In this document: positions 8,344 through 16,444 of the stretch, piece by piece
Layout: every line of letters starts with the position of its first letter
Position numbering within the stretch: position 1 is the stretch's first letter
Assembly (NCBI RefSeq): GCF_036090055.1
Contig: NZ_CP107970.1
Coordinates: forward strand, 250,501-314,500
Length of the DNA: 64,000 bases
DNA from: Nocardioides sp. NBC_00368
GTDB lineage: Bacteria > Actinomycetota > Actinomycetes > Propionibacteriales > Nocardioidaceae
Direction of reading: 5' to 3'
Translations under genes and position numbers: made by a program
Notes under the pieces: model-generated
The model's input: the letters and a program-made list of their open reading frames with translations, nothing else
Database searches by the model: none
What the model was told of the DNA's origin: nothing

Positions 8344-9579
8344 ATGATCGATCCGGATGGCGAGTGCCGCCGGCTGGCCGGGTTCGCCCGGGCGTCGGCG
8401 GCCTCGCCCGCCGGGTTCTGGTGGCTGGACGAGTCCGGCCGCCCGGACCCGGCCGAGCCGGTGCACACCTGGATCACCGCCCGGATGACCCATGTCTTCG
8501 CGCTCGCTCACCTGCGAGGGGATCTCCCGGGCGACACGGCGGTCGAGCTCGCCGAGCACGGCGTCCGCGCGCTGAACGGCGCGCTGTGCGACGCCGAGTT
8601 CGGCGGCTGGTTCGCCTCGGTGTCGGGGGAGGGAGAGCCGGTCGGCACCCTCAAGGAGGCCTACGCCCATGCCTTCGTCGTCCTGGCCGCGAGCAGCGGT
8701 GTCGCGGCCGGGGTGCCGGGCGCGGACGCGCTGCTCGACGAGGCGCTGGGCGTGATGCAGCAGCACTTCCTCGACGACTCCGGCCGGGTGGTCGACAGCC
8801 TCGAGCGCGACCTGCGTACGGGGGAGGCCTACCGTGGGGCCAACTCGAGCATGCACACCGTCGAGGCGTTCCTGGCCGCGGGCGACGTCACCGGCGACAC
8901 CGCCTGGCACCGGCGCGCGCTGGCGATCGCCGAGCACCTGATCCACGGCGTCGCCCGCGCGCACGGCTACGACCTGCCCGAGCACTTCGACCTGAACTGG
9001 TCGCCCCTGCTCGACTACAACGCGGACCGTCCCGGCGACCCGTTCCGCCCCTTCGGCTGCACCCCGGGACATCTGCTGGAGTGGTCGCGGCTGCTGCTGC
9101 ACCTCGAGGCGACCGTGCCGGACGCGCCGGCGTGGCTGGTCGAGGACGCCCGGGCGCTCTTCGAGCGCGCGGTCGAGGTCGGCTGGTCCGCCGACGGCGA
9201 GACCGGCTTCGTCTACACCACCTCGTGGGACGGCACCCCGGTCACCCGGCTGCGGCTGCACTGGGTGGCCGCGGAGGCGCTGGCCGCGGCCGGCGCGCTG
9301 CACACCCGCACCGGCGAGGCCGTCTATGCGCAGTGGGGTGAGCGGTTCGAGACCTACATCGAGACCCACCTCGTCGACCGCGAGCTCGGCAGCTGGCACC
9401 ACGAGCTGGACGAGCACAACCGTCCCTCGCACGTGATCTGGCACGGCAAGCCCGACGTCTACCACGCCTACCAGGCCCTGCTGCTCGCCCGGATGCCGCT
9501 GGCCCCGGTGCTGTCGGTGCAGCTGCGCGACGAGGCTCAGGCCGCCTGGAACGAGCGCCGCGAGAGCCCGAGGCCGTAG
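8344..9579 (+). CDS. AGE-family sugar isomerase/epimerase (mannose isomerase-like)
   Basis: 411 residues, the usual size of the N-acylglucosamine 2-epimerase (alpha/alpha barrel) family. Residues equivalent to the catalytic set of E. coli YihS are present: His in SSMHTVEAFL, His and Glu in GHLLEWSRLLL, and His in PDVYHAYQALL. YihS-like members interconvert mannose and fructose or act on sulfoquinovose. With a secreted alpha-mannosidase and a sugar importer in the same locus, mannose to fructose is the best guess. Sulfoquinovose isomerase is possible, but no other sulfoglycolytic gene is visible. The last 43 bp overlap the convergent dioxygenase gene. Confidence 0.85.
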   Translation: MIDPDGECRRLAGFARASAASPAGFWWLDESGRPDPAEPVHTWITARMTHVFALAHLRGDLPGDTAVELAEHGVRALNGALCDAEFGGWFASVSGEGEPVGTLKEAYAHAFVVLAASSGVAAGVPGADALLDEALGVMQQHFLDDSGRVVDSLERDLRTGEAYRGANSSMHTVEAFLAAGDVTGDTAWHRRALAIAEHLIHGVARAHGYDLPEHFDLNWSPLLDYNADRPGDPFRPFGCTPGHLLEWSRLLLHLEATVPDAPAWLVEDARALFERAVEVGWSADGETGFVYTTSWDGTPVTRLRLHWVAAEALAAAGALHTRTGEAVYAQWGERFETYIETHLVDRELGSWHHELDEHNRPSHVIWHGKPDVYHAYQALLLARMPLAPVLSVQLRDEAQAAWNERRESPRP

Positions 9580-10448
9580 CCGTCCAGGGTCGTGGTGACC
9601 GGGGCCGTCGGGTCCGTGGCCGCGCCCAGGGTGACGAAGAGTGGGGTGAAGTGCTCGACGGTCGGGTGGGCGTACGGCATCCCGGGGGCGGCGGTGCGGA
9701 ACCGGGCCAGCTCGGCGACGTCGCCGCGGTCCAGGGCCTCGGCGGCCCAGGAGTCGAAGTCGGAGGACCAGCCGGCGGGCTTGTTCTCGGTCATCATCTC
9801 GCGGGTGATGAACGGGAGCCCGTGGGTCATGTGGCCCGAGCCGACCACGAGCACGCCCTCCTCGCGCAGCGGCCGCAGGCGCTCGCCGAGGGCGAGCAGC
9901 CTGTCCGGGTCCTCGGTGGGCAGCGAGAGCTGCACGACCGGGATGTCGGCGGCCGGGTACATGATCTTCAGCGGCACCCAGGCGCCGTGGTCCAGGCCGC
10001 GACGGGTGTGCTGATGGGCGGTCTCGGTGTCGGGCATCAGCGCCGCGGTGGTGCGAGCGAGCTCGCTCGCGTCCGGGGTGTCGTAGCGCACCGAGTGGTA
10101 GATCGGGTCGAAGCCGCCGAAGTCGTAGACCAGCTCGTCGGGGCGGGTCGCGCTGATCGAGAGCGGCGCCGACTCCCAGTGCGCGGAGATCACCAGGATC
10201 GCCTTCGGTCGCGGCAGCGAGCGGGCCCAGGCGTGCAGCGGGTCGAGCCACTCGGGACTCTGCAGCGGCAGCGGGCCGCCGCCGTGGGACAGATAGAGGC
10301 TCGGCAGCGGCCCGTCCGCCGGCGTCCAGACACGATGCGGGTCGGCCGCCTCGCGAGCCTCGACCGCGCGCAGGTGCTGGGCGAACGGATGCGTCTCGGG
10401 GAGGCGGGCGTCCGCGGCGGCGGTCGTGCTCTCGGGTGCGGTGGTCAT
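9537..10448 (-). CDS. DODA-type (LigB-fold) extradiol ring-opening dioxygenase
   Basis: 303 residues of the class III extradiol / 4,5-DOPA-dioxygenase family (YgiD-like). The metal-binding histidines appear in LYLSHGGGPL (about 55), LVISAHWES (about 90) and VVGSGHMTHGL (about 205), and the RRGLDHGAWVPLKIMYP block is diagnostic. It opens catechol-type rings using non-haem iron or zinc. The MarR gene is divergent, with a shared 20-bp dyad. It has no obvious tie to the sugar genes on its left, apart from overlapping their last gene by 43 bp. Confidence 0.9.
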   Translation of the reverse strand: MTTAPESTTAAADARLPETHPFAQHLRAVEAREAADPHRVWTPADGPLPSLYLSHGGGPLPLQSPEWLDPLHAWARSLPRPKAILVISAHWESAPLSISATRPDELVYDFGGFDPIYHSVRYDTPDASELARTTAALMPDTETAHQHTRRGLDHGAWVPLKIMYPAADIPVVQLSLPTEDPDRLLALGERLRPLREEGVLVVGSGHMTHGLPFITREMMTENKPAGWSSDFDSWAAEALDRGDVAELARFRTAAPGMPYAHPTVEHFTPLFVTLGAATDPTAPVTTTLDGYGLGLSRRSFQAA

Positions 10449-10474
10449 GGCGGTCTCCTGCGGCTCAGGCCAAT

Positions 10475-10494
10475 AGTTGTTGCTTGAACTAACT
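10475..10494. promoter_or_regulatory. Candidate MarR operator
   Basis: AGTT, 12 bases, AACT, with further symmetry inside (AGTTNNTNCNNGNANNAACT). It sits in the 68-bp gap between the dioxygenase and the MarR gene, where one dimer could control both. Confidence 0.5.
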
Positions 10495-10516
10495 CTAGGC
10501 GACCGGTGTTTGTTCC

Positions 10517-11038
10517 GTGCAACTTTCTACGGCAAACTCCGTGGGCGTGGAGGGCAACTGGCTGTCGCCGGCGGAGCGGGCGGCATGGGTGCGCCTGATC
10601 GCCGTGCTCGAGCTGCTCCCGGGCGCTCTCGACTCCCAGCTGCGTCGCGACGCCGGGATGACCCACTTCGACTACGGGGTGCTGGCCATGCTCTCCGAGG
10701 CGCCCGAGCAGACCCTGCGGATGACCGAGCTGGCGGGCTACACCAACGCGACGCTGCCGCGGCTCTCCAACGTCGTCAAGCGCCTGGCCGACCGTGGCCT
10801 CATCGAGCGACTCACCTGTCCGGGCGACCGTCGGGCGACCAACGTACGTCTCACCGAGGTCGGCCACCAGAAGATGGTCGCCTCGGCTCCCGGTCACGTC
10901 GACGCGGTGCGGGAGTACGTCTTCGACGCGCTGAGTCCCGAGCAGGTCGACCAGCTCTCCGAGATCGCCGGGAACATGCTCGAGCGACTCGATCCGACCG
11001 GCGCGAAGAGGCCGCCGCTCGACCCCGAGGCGGGGTGA
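10517..11038 (+). CDS. MarR-family transcriptional regulator
   Basis: 173 residues from GTG at 10517; a GTG at 10541 would shorten it by eight. A winged-helix core with DYGVLAMLSEAPEQTLRMTELA and the wing sequence LTCPGDRRATNVRLTEVG. MarR dimers repress divergent genes and let go on binding phenolic ligands. It faces the DODA dioxygenase across a gap holding one dyad, so an aromatic substrate or quinone is a reasonable inducer. This is inference from arrangement. Confidence 0.9.
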   Translation: MQLSTANSVGVEGNWLSPAERAAWVRLIAVLELLPGALDSQLRRDAGMTHFDYGVLAMLSEAPEQTLRMTELAGYTNATLPRLSNVVKRLADRGLIERLTCPGDRRATNVRLTEVGHQKMVASAPGHVDAVREYVFDALSPEQVDQLSEIAGNMLERLDPTGAKRPPLDPEAG

Positions 11039-11077
11039 GGCTCGGTTCCCGGGATGGTGTCCGACGGTGAAATCGGT

Positions 11078-11096
11078 TTAGGTTACCCTAACCTTG
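11078..11096. promoter_or_regulatory. IdeR/DtxR iron box
   Basis: TTAGGTTACCCTAACCTTG matches 15 of 19 positions of the DtxR/IdeR consensus TTAGGTTAGGCTAACCTAA. It lies 52 bp before the start of the siderophore-binding protein gene, so Fe(II)-loaded IdeR should repress the importer when iron is plentiful. Confidence 0.88.
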
Positions 11097-11147
11097 GTTG
11101 GCGGCTCGGCGCCGACCGACGACCTGAGCCAAACTGAAGGAACTGCC

Positions 11148-12128
11148 GTGAACCGTCGCCTCCGCATGGCCCCACTCGCGGCCGCCGCAGCCGCCGCCAC
11201 CCTTGCTCTCGCCGCGTGCGGTGCCTCCACCGACGCCTCCGAGGGGGAGGACACCGGATCCGGCTTCGTGCACGAGGACGCCCGCGGCAAGACGATCGAG
11301 GTCGAGGGCACCCCGAAGACCGTGGTCGCCCAGGCGAGCGCCGCCGCGGCGCTGTGGGACAACGGCTACCGGGTCGCCGGCGTCTACGGCGACCTGCCCG
11401 AGCCGCCGAACTACCTGACCGGCGACCTCGACGTCTCCGAGACGAAGGTCCTGGGCAAGGCCTTCGGCGAGTTCAACGTGGAGGAGTACGCCGCGATGAA
11501 CCCCGACCTGCTGATCGACATGACCTTCGACGGCAAGACCCTCTGGTACGCCGGCGAGGTCGAGAAGCAGGTCGACAAGCTCGCTCCGACGCTCGCCATG
11601 CAGCTCACCGGGCTCTCGGTGACCGAGCAGATCGAGGCGTTCCACGAGCTGGCCGAGGATCTCGGCGCCGATCCGGAGATCGACGAGGCCAAGGCGGAGT
11701 TCGAGGACGCCGTCGCCCGGATCGAGGCGGCGGTGAAGAAGAACCCCGACCTCACCGTCCTCGCGGTGTCGAGCTACGGCGAGGAGATCTACTTCGCCAA
11801 CGCGCCCGAGCACCCCGACCTCGCCTACCTCGCCGAGCTCGGTGTGAAGTTCCCCGAGGTGACCCCTGACGAGCAGGGCATCTTCGAGCCGGTCAGCCTG
11901 GAGAACATCAGCAAGTACCACGCCGACGTGCTCCTGGTCGATGCTCGCGACACCGGCGGCCTCGACGAGCTGAAGACGAAGGACATCTTCAAGCGCCTGC
12001 CCGCCGTCGCCGCCGGCCAGCAGGATCTCTGGTACCCCGCCGCGCCCTACAGCTACCAGGCCTACGCCGAGGTCCTCAGCGGCTACGCCGACCAGCTCGA
12101 GGCCGCCCAGGTCCTCGAGCAGGGCTGA
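11148..12128 (+). CDS. Siderophore ABC transporter substrate-binding lipoprotein
   Basis: 326 residues from GTG at 11148, preceded by GAAGGA. Lipoprotein signal ending ATLALAACGAS. The class III binding-protein fold is seen from short strand motifs such as KTIEVEGTPKTVVAQ and the long middle helix region. It binds Fe(III)-siderophore and docks on the FecCD permeases just downstream (10-bp gap). The start used here keeps the signal peptide intact. The iron box upstream shows the regulation. A second binding protein closes the same operon. Confidence 0.9.
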   Translation: MNRRLRMAPLAAAAAAATLALAACGASTDASEGEDTGSGFVHEDARGKTIEVEGTPKTVVAQASAAAALWDNGYRVAGVYGDLPEPPNYLTGDLDVSETKVLGKAFGEFNVEEYAAMNPDLLIDMTFDGKTLWYAGEVEKQVDKLAPTLAMQLTGLSVTEQIEAFHELAEDLGADPEIDEAKAEFEDAVARIEAAVKKNPDLTVLAVSSYGEEIYFANAPEHPDLAYLAELGVKFPEVTPDEQGIFEPVSLENISKYHADVLLVDARDTGGLDELKTKDIFKRLPAVAAGQQDLWYPAAPYSYQAYAEVLSGYADQLEAAQVLEQG

Positions 12129-12138
12129 CGGGCACGTC

Positions 12139-13596
12139 GTGCGTCTCAGTGACCTCGCCTCGGGCGAGGCCGTCTCGGCGCGCGCGGATCACACCAGGGT
12201 GCAGGTCCCGCGCGGGCCGGCGCCGCTCGGGCTCCGTGCGGCAGCGGCGATCGTCGACCTGGCTCTGGTGGCGCTGCCGCTGGCCGTCGGCGCGCTGGTC
12301 GTCCACTCGCTGCGCGACGCCAACGGCGGCGGCACGGTGGACCGCGTGGTCTTCGGCGGCTTCGCACTCGCCGTCGCCGCGGCCGTCCTCGTCTGGAACC
12401 GCGGCCTCGCCCAAGGTCGACGCGGAGCCTCGACGGGCATGGCCTGGCTCGGGCTGATCGCCCGAGGCCACGACGGCCGGCCCCTCGGCGTACGCCGCAG
12501 CCTGCTGTTCGCGCCGCGACAGGTCGTGCGCCGGGTGACCGCCATGGACGAGGGCTTCGCTGCCATCGAGGTCGATCTCCCTCCGGCGAAGCTGCGGCTG
12601 CGCCGGGTCACCGGCCTGCTCGCGCTGCTGGTCCTCCTCGTCGTCCTGCTCCTGGCGAGCGTGGCCGTCGGTTCGCGGCCGCTGAGCTTCGGCGAGATCT
12701 GGCACGGCCTGATCCCGCCCTACGACACGATCCCGACCGAGGCCGACCTGATCGTCCGCGACCTGCGTACGCCTCGAACCCTCCTCGGCCTCGTCACCGG
12801 CATCGCGCTCGGGCTCGCCGGCGGGCTCATCCAGGGGCACACCCGCAACCCGCTCGCCGACCCGGGCATCCTCGGCGTCAGCGCCGGTGCCGCCTGTGCC
12901 GTCGTCCTGGCGATCACGTTCCTCGGCGTGACGAGCGCGGTCGGCTACATCTGGTTCGCGCTCGCCGGTGCGCTGATCACCAGCCTCGTGGTCTTCGGGC
13001 TCTCCGCGGCCGGTGGCGGCAGCCCCTCACCGGTCTCGCTCGTCCTCGGCGGTGCGGCGGTGGCCGCCTTCCTCTCGGCCGTCACCTCGGCCGTGGTGCT
13101 GCTCGACCAGACGACGCTCGACGCGTACCGCTTCTGGATCGTCGGTTCCGTCGCCGGCCGGGGACTCGAGATCCTGCTGCCGCTGCTGCCCTTCTTCGCC
13201 CTCGGCTTCGTGCTCGCCCTGGTCAACGCGCCCGGCCTGAACGTCCTCAGCCTCGGCGAGGAGGTCGCCCGCTCCCTCGGCACGAGCGTCGCACTCAACC
13301 GGATCGTCGGTGTCGCCGCGATCACCCTGCTCGCCGGCGCGGCCACCGCGGCCTGCGGCCCGATCGCCTTCATCGGCCTCGCCGTACCCCACATCGCCCG
13401 CGCCTTCACCGGCCCGGACTACCGGTGGCTGCTGCCGTGCTCGGCGCTGGTCGGCGCCATCATGCTCATCACCTGCGACATCCTCGGCCGCGTCGCCGCG
13501 CGACCCGGCGAGCTGCAGGTCGGCATCGTGCTGGCGCTGGTGGGCTCGCCCTTCTTCATCGCTCTCGTACGCCGCCGGAAGCTGGTGACCCTGTGA
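12139..13596 (+). CDS. RDD-domain / FecCD siderophore permease fusion
   Basis: 485 residues, about 140 more than a normal FecCD subunit. Residues 28-133 look like an RDD membrane domain: LGLRAAAAIVDLALVALPL with the Arg and Asp in place, a second helix near 70-87, and the closing GMAWLGLIARGHDGRPLGVRRSL. From about residue 152 the sequence is a standard FecCD permease (TPRTLLGLVTGIALGLAGG, NPLADPGILGVSAGA, ACGPIAFIGLAVPHIAR). No stop or frame change separates the parts. The GTG start follows the preceding stop by 10 bp. The role of the RDD part is unknown. Confidence 0.88.
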   Translation: MRLSDLASGEAVSARADHTRVQVPRGPAPLGLRAAAAIVDLALVALPLAVGALVVHSLRDANGGGTVDRVVFGGFALAVAAAVLVWNRGLAQGRRGASTGMAWLGLIARGHDGRPLGVRRSLLFAPRQVVRRVTAMDEGFAAIEVDLPPAKLRLRRVTGLLALLVLLVVLLLASVAVGSRPLSFGEIWHGLIPPYDTIPTEADLIVRDLRTPRTLLGLVTGIALGLAGGLIQGHTRNPLADPGILGVSAGAACAVVLAITFLGVTSAVGYIWFALAGALITSLVVFGLSAAGGGSPSPVSLVLGGAAVAAFLSAVTSAVVLLDQTTLDAYRFWIVGSVAGRGLEILLPLLPFFALGFVLALVNAPGLNVLSLGEEVARSLGTSVALNRIVGVAAITLLAGAATAACGPIAFIGLAVPHIARAFTGPDYRWLLPCSALVGAIMLITCDILGRVAARPGELQVGIVLALVGSPFFIALVRRRKLVTL

Positions 13597-14651
13597 CGAC
13601 GACACTCGTGCCCGGGCGCCCGCGCTTCGGGCGTGGCCCGCTGACGCTGGTCTGGCGGCCGCGCCTGGTCGCGGTCGACCTGGGCCTGCTGGCGCTGGTC
13701 TTCCTGCTGGTGTGCCTCAACGTCGGCCAGGGGGACTACCCGATCAGCCTGCCCGACGCGGCCGCGGTGATCCTCGGCGGTGGGACCGACGCCGAGCACT
13801 TCATCGTCTGGGACCTGCGCCTGCCACGCTCCGTGGTCGGCCTCCTGGTCGGTGCCGGCTTCGGCATGTCCGGGGCGATCTGGCAGTCGATCACCCGCAA
13901 CCCGCTCGCCAGTCCCGACCTGCTCGGTATCACCGCGGGCGCCAGCGCCGGCGCGGTCGCCGTGATCGTCCTCGGTGGCACCGCCTTCCTGGGCGGCACC
14001 ATCGGGGTGCCGGCGGCGGCGATGGCGGGCGGCCTGCTCACCGGGATGGTGATCTACCTGCTCGCCTGGCGGCGGGGGATCGAGGGCTTCCGGCTCGTGC
14101 TGATCGGGGTGGCGGTCAACGGCATCCTCCTGGCGCTGACCAACTGGATGCTCGTCGTCGGCGAGATCTGGGACGCCCAGGAGGCGACGGTCTGGCTCAA
14201 CGGGTCGCTCAACGGCCGGGGCTGGAGCGATGCGCTTCCCGCCGCGATCGCTCTCGGCGCCATCGGCGCGGTCGCCCTGGCCTCGACCTTCCAGCTCTCC
14301 GCGCTCAAGCTGGGCGACGACACCGCTCGTGCGCTCGGGGTGCGGGTGCAGCTGAGCCAGTCCGTGCTGCTGATCGCCTCGGTCCTGCTGGCCGCCATGT
14401 GCGTCACCGCGGCGGGCCCGATCGGGTTCATCGCCTTCGTCGCGCCCCAGGTCGCGCTCCGCGTCGCCCGCACCGCCGGGCCGCCGCTGCTCGCCTCGGC
14501 GCTCACCGGCGCCGCTCTCGTCGTCGGCAGTGACTACGTCGCGCGCGTGCTGCTGCCCGTCGAGCTCCCGGTCGGGATCGTCACCACCGCCATCGGAGGC
14601 CCCTTCCTGATGTATCTGATCATCCGCACCAACCGGAGGCTGTCGCGATGA
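13593..14651 (+). CDS. Siderophore ABC transporter permease (FecCD family)
   Basis: 352 residues from the GTG that overlaps the previous stop as GTGA. Family landmarks: LPRSVVGLLVGAGFGMSGA, NPLASPDLLGITAGASAGA and GPIGFIAFVAPQVALRV. Ten helices are expected. It pairs with the fusion permease to form the channel. It has normal length and carries no RDD part, which makes the extra domain of its partner stand out. Confidence 0.93.
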   Translation: MTTTLVPGRPRFGRGPLTLVWRPRLVAVDLGLLALVFLLVCLNVGQGDYPISLPDAAAVILGGGTDAEHFIVWDLRLPRSVVGLLVGAGFGMSGAIWQSITRNPLASPDLLGITAGASAGAVAVIVLGGTAFLGGTIGVPAAAMAGGLLTGMVIYLLAWRRGIEGFRLVLIGVAVNGILLALTNWMLVVGEIWDAQEATVWLNGSLNGRGWSDALPAAIALGAIGAVALASTFQLSALKLGDDTARALGVRVQLSQSVLLIASVLLAAMCVTAAGPIGFIAFVAPQVALRVARTAGPPLLASALTGAALVVGSDYVARVLLPVELPVGIVTTAIGGPFLMYLIIRTNRRLSR

Positions 14652-15460
14652 GCGATCACCAGATCACGGCCGAGGACCTGGTGCTCGCCTATGGCGACCG
14701 GGTCGTCGCCGACGGTCTCACCACCGAGATCCCCTCGGGCAAGGTCACCACGATCATCGGCCCCAACGGCTGCGGCAAGTCGACCTTCCTGCGCGCGGTC
14801 GCGCGGCTGCTCAGGCCCAGGTCCGGGCAGGTGCTGCTCGACGGCAAGGCGATCACCTCGATGCGTACGCGTGAGGTGGCGAAGGTGCTCGGCATGCTGC
14901 CGCAGTCGCCGACCGCCCCCGAGGGCCTGACCGTCGCCGACCTCGTGGCCAAGGGCCGTCACCCGCACCAGTCGTGGCTGCGGCAGTGGTCCAGCGACGA
15001 CGAGACCGAGGTGGAGGCGGCGCTGCGGCTGACCGGGATGCACGAGCTCGCGGCGCGCCCCGTGGACGAGCTCTCCGGTGGTCAGCGCCAGCGGGCGTGG
15101 ATCTCGATGGCGCTGGCGCAGGAGACCGACATCCTGCTGCTCGACGAGCCCACGACGTACCTCGATCTGGCCCACCAGGTCGAGGTGCTCGATCTCGTCG
15201 ACAAGCTCCACGCCGACCTGGACCGCACCGTCGTGATGGTCCTCCACGACCTCAACCTCGCGGTCCGCTACAGCGACCACCTGATCGTCATGCGCGAGGG
15301 GCGCATCGTCACCTCCGGTCCGCCGGAGGAGCTCATCACCGCCGAGCTGCTCCGTGACGTCTTCGGGCTCGACAGCCAGGTGCTCGCCGACCCGGTCTCG
15401 GGTCGCCCGATGATCGTGCCGATCGGCGTACGCCGCTCGGCGCCCACCGTCCAGCACTGA
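14648..15460 (+). CDS. Siderophore ABC transporter ATPase
   Basis: 270 residues starting in an ATGA overlap. Walker A GPNGCGKST at 38-46, signature LSGGQRQ at 142-148, Walker B DILLLDEP at 161-168 and the switch His in MVLHDLN. This is the FecE/FepC type of ATP-binding subunit that drives siderophore import. As the only ATPase in the operon it must serve both permeases. Confidence 0.94.
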   Translation: MSDHQITAEDLVLAYGDRVVADGLTTEIPSGKVTTIIGPNGCGKSTFLRAVARLLRPRSGQVLLDGKAITSMRTREVAKVLGMLPQSPTAPEGLTVADLVAKGRHPHQSWLRQWSSDDETEVEAALRLTGMHELAARPVDELSGGQRQRAWISMALAQETDILLLDEPTTYLDLAHQVEVLDLVDKLHADLDRTVVMVLHDLNLAVRYSDHLIVMREGRIVTSGPPEELITAELLRDVFGLDSQVLADPVSGRPMIVPIGVRRSAPTVQH

Positions 15461-15478
15461 AGCTCCAGCGCTGAACGG

Positions 15479-15495
15479 CCCCCGGCGTCCGGGGG
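15479..15495 (+). promoter_or_regulatory. Intercistronic GC hairpin before second binding protein
   Basis: CCCCCGG, CGT, CCGGGGG: a perfect 7-bp stem. Its 3' arm contains the GGGGG that would serve as Shine-Dalgarno for the ATG at 15505, so it should hide that site and favour the GTG at 15520, which has its own AAAGGA. Confidence 0.5.
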
Positions 15496-15504
15496 AACTC
15501 CACC

Positions 15505-16434
15505 ATGAAAGGAAACATCGTGCGCAAGCACCTGTCCGGCGTCGCCGCCATGCTCGCCGCCGCCCTCGTCCTCACCGCCTGTGGCGGCAGCTCCTCGGAC
15601 TCGGAGGCCACCGCCGAGACCCGCGAGGTCGAGCACGCCAAGGGTGTGGCCGACGTCCCCGTCGCTCCGAAGCGGGTCGTGGTCCTGGACACCGGCGAGC
15701 TCGACGACGCCCTCGCACTCGGTGTGAAGCCGGTCGGTGCCGTACGCGTCGACGTGGCCACCGACTTCCTCAGCTACCTCGGCGACCAGACCGAGGGGAT
15801 CGAGGAGGTGGGCACCATCTCCGAGCCCAACCTGGAGAAGATCGCGGGGCTCGACCCCGACCTCATCCTGTCCAGCACCGTACGTCACGAGGCGATCTAC
15901 GAGCAGCTGAACGCGATCGCCCCGACCGTGCTCGCCCCCGACCTCGGCGACACCTGGAAGGACAACTTCCTGCTCTACGCCGACGCGCTCAACAAGACCG
16001 CCGAGGCGAAGAAGATGCTCGCCGACTTCGAGAGCGACGCGGCCGCCCTCGGCGAGACCGTCGGCACCGGCAAGACCCTCTCGATCGTCCGGTTCCTCCC
16101 CGGCCAGATCCGGCTCTACTCCGACAAGTCGTTCAGCGGCGTCATCCTCGACGACATGGGCCTGACCGTCCCCGAGCAGGCTGTCGGCGAGGACACCTAC
16201 CTGGAGATCTCACCCGAGCAGGTCACGACCGCCGACGCGGACCACGTCTACGTCAGCACCTACGGCCCCGAGGGTGACACCGACAAGGCCAAGGTGCTGG
16301 GCGGGCCGCTGTGGCAGCGCATCCCCGCGGTCGAGGCAGGTCAGGTCCACGACATCAACGACGACCTGCTCAGCGGCATCGGCATCCAGGCCGCCCAGCA
16401 GATCCTCGCCCAGTTCGAGAAGGAGCTCAGCTGA
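15505..16434 (+). CDS. Second siderophore-binding lipoprotein
   Basis: 309 residues from ATG 15505, or 304 from GTG 15520. The GTG has AAAGGA eight bases upstream while the ATG's site is in a hairpin, so the shorter form is likely. Lipobox LVLTACGGS. Class III binding-protein features include KRVVVLDTGELDDALALGVKP. It is unlike the first binding protein in detail, so it may bring a different siderophore to the same channel. It ends 10 bp before the convergent GH29 gene with no visible terminator between. Confidence 0.9.
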   Translation: MKGNIVRKHLSGVAAMLAAALVLTACGGSSSDSEATAETREVEHAKGVADVPVAPKRVVVLDTGELDDALALGVKPVGAVRVDVATDFLSYLGDQTEGIEEVGTISEPNLEKIAGLDPDLILSSTVRHEAIYEQLNAIAPTVLAPDLGDTWKDNFLLYADALNKTAEAKKMLADFESDAAALGETVGTGKTLSIVRFLPGQIRLYSDKSFSGVILDDMGLTVPEQAVGEDTYLEISPEQVTTADADHVYVSTYGPEGDTDKAKVLGGPLWQRIPAVEAGQVHDINDDLLSGIGIQAAQQILAQFEKELS

Positions 16435-16444
16435 GGTGTAGTCC

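Noticed and set aside
8344..9579. Sulfoquinovose degradation cluster
   Set aside because: The isomerase family would allow it, but no sulfoquinovosidase, sulfo-aldolase/transaldolase or monooxygenase is nearby.
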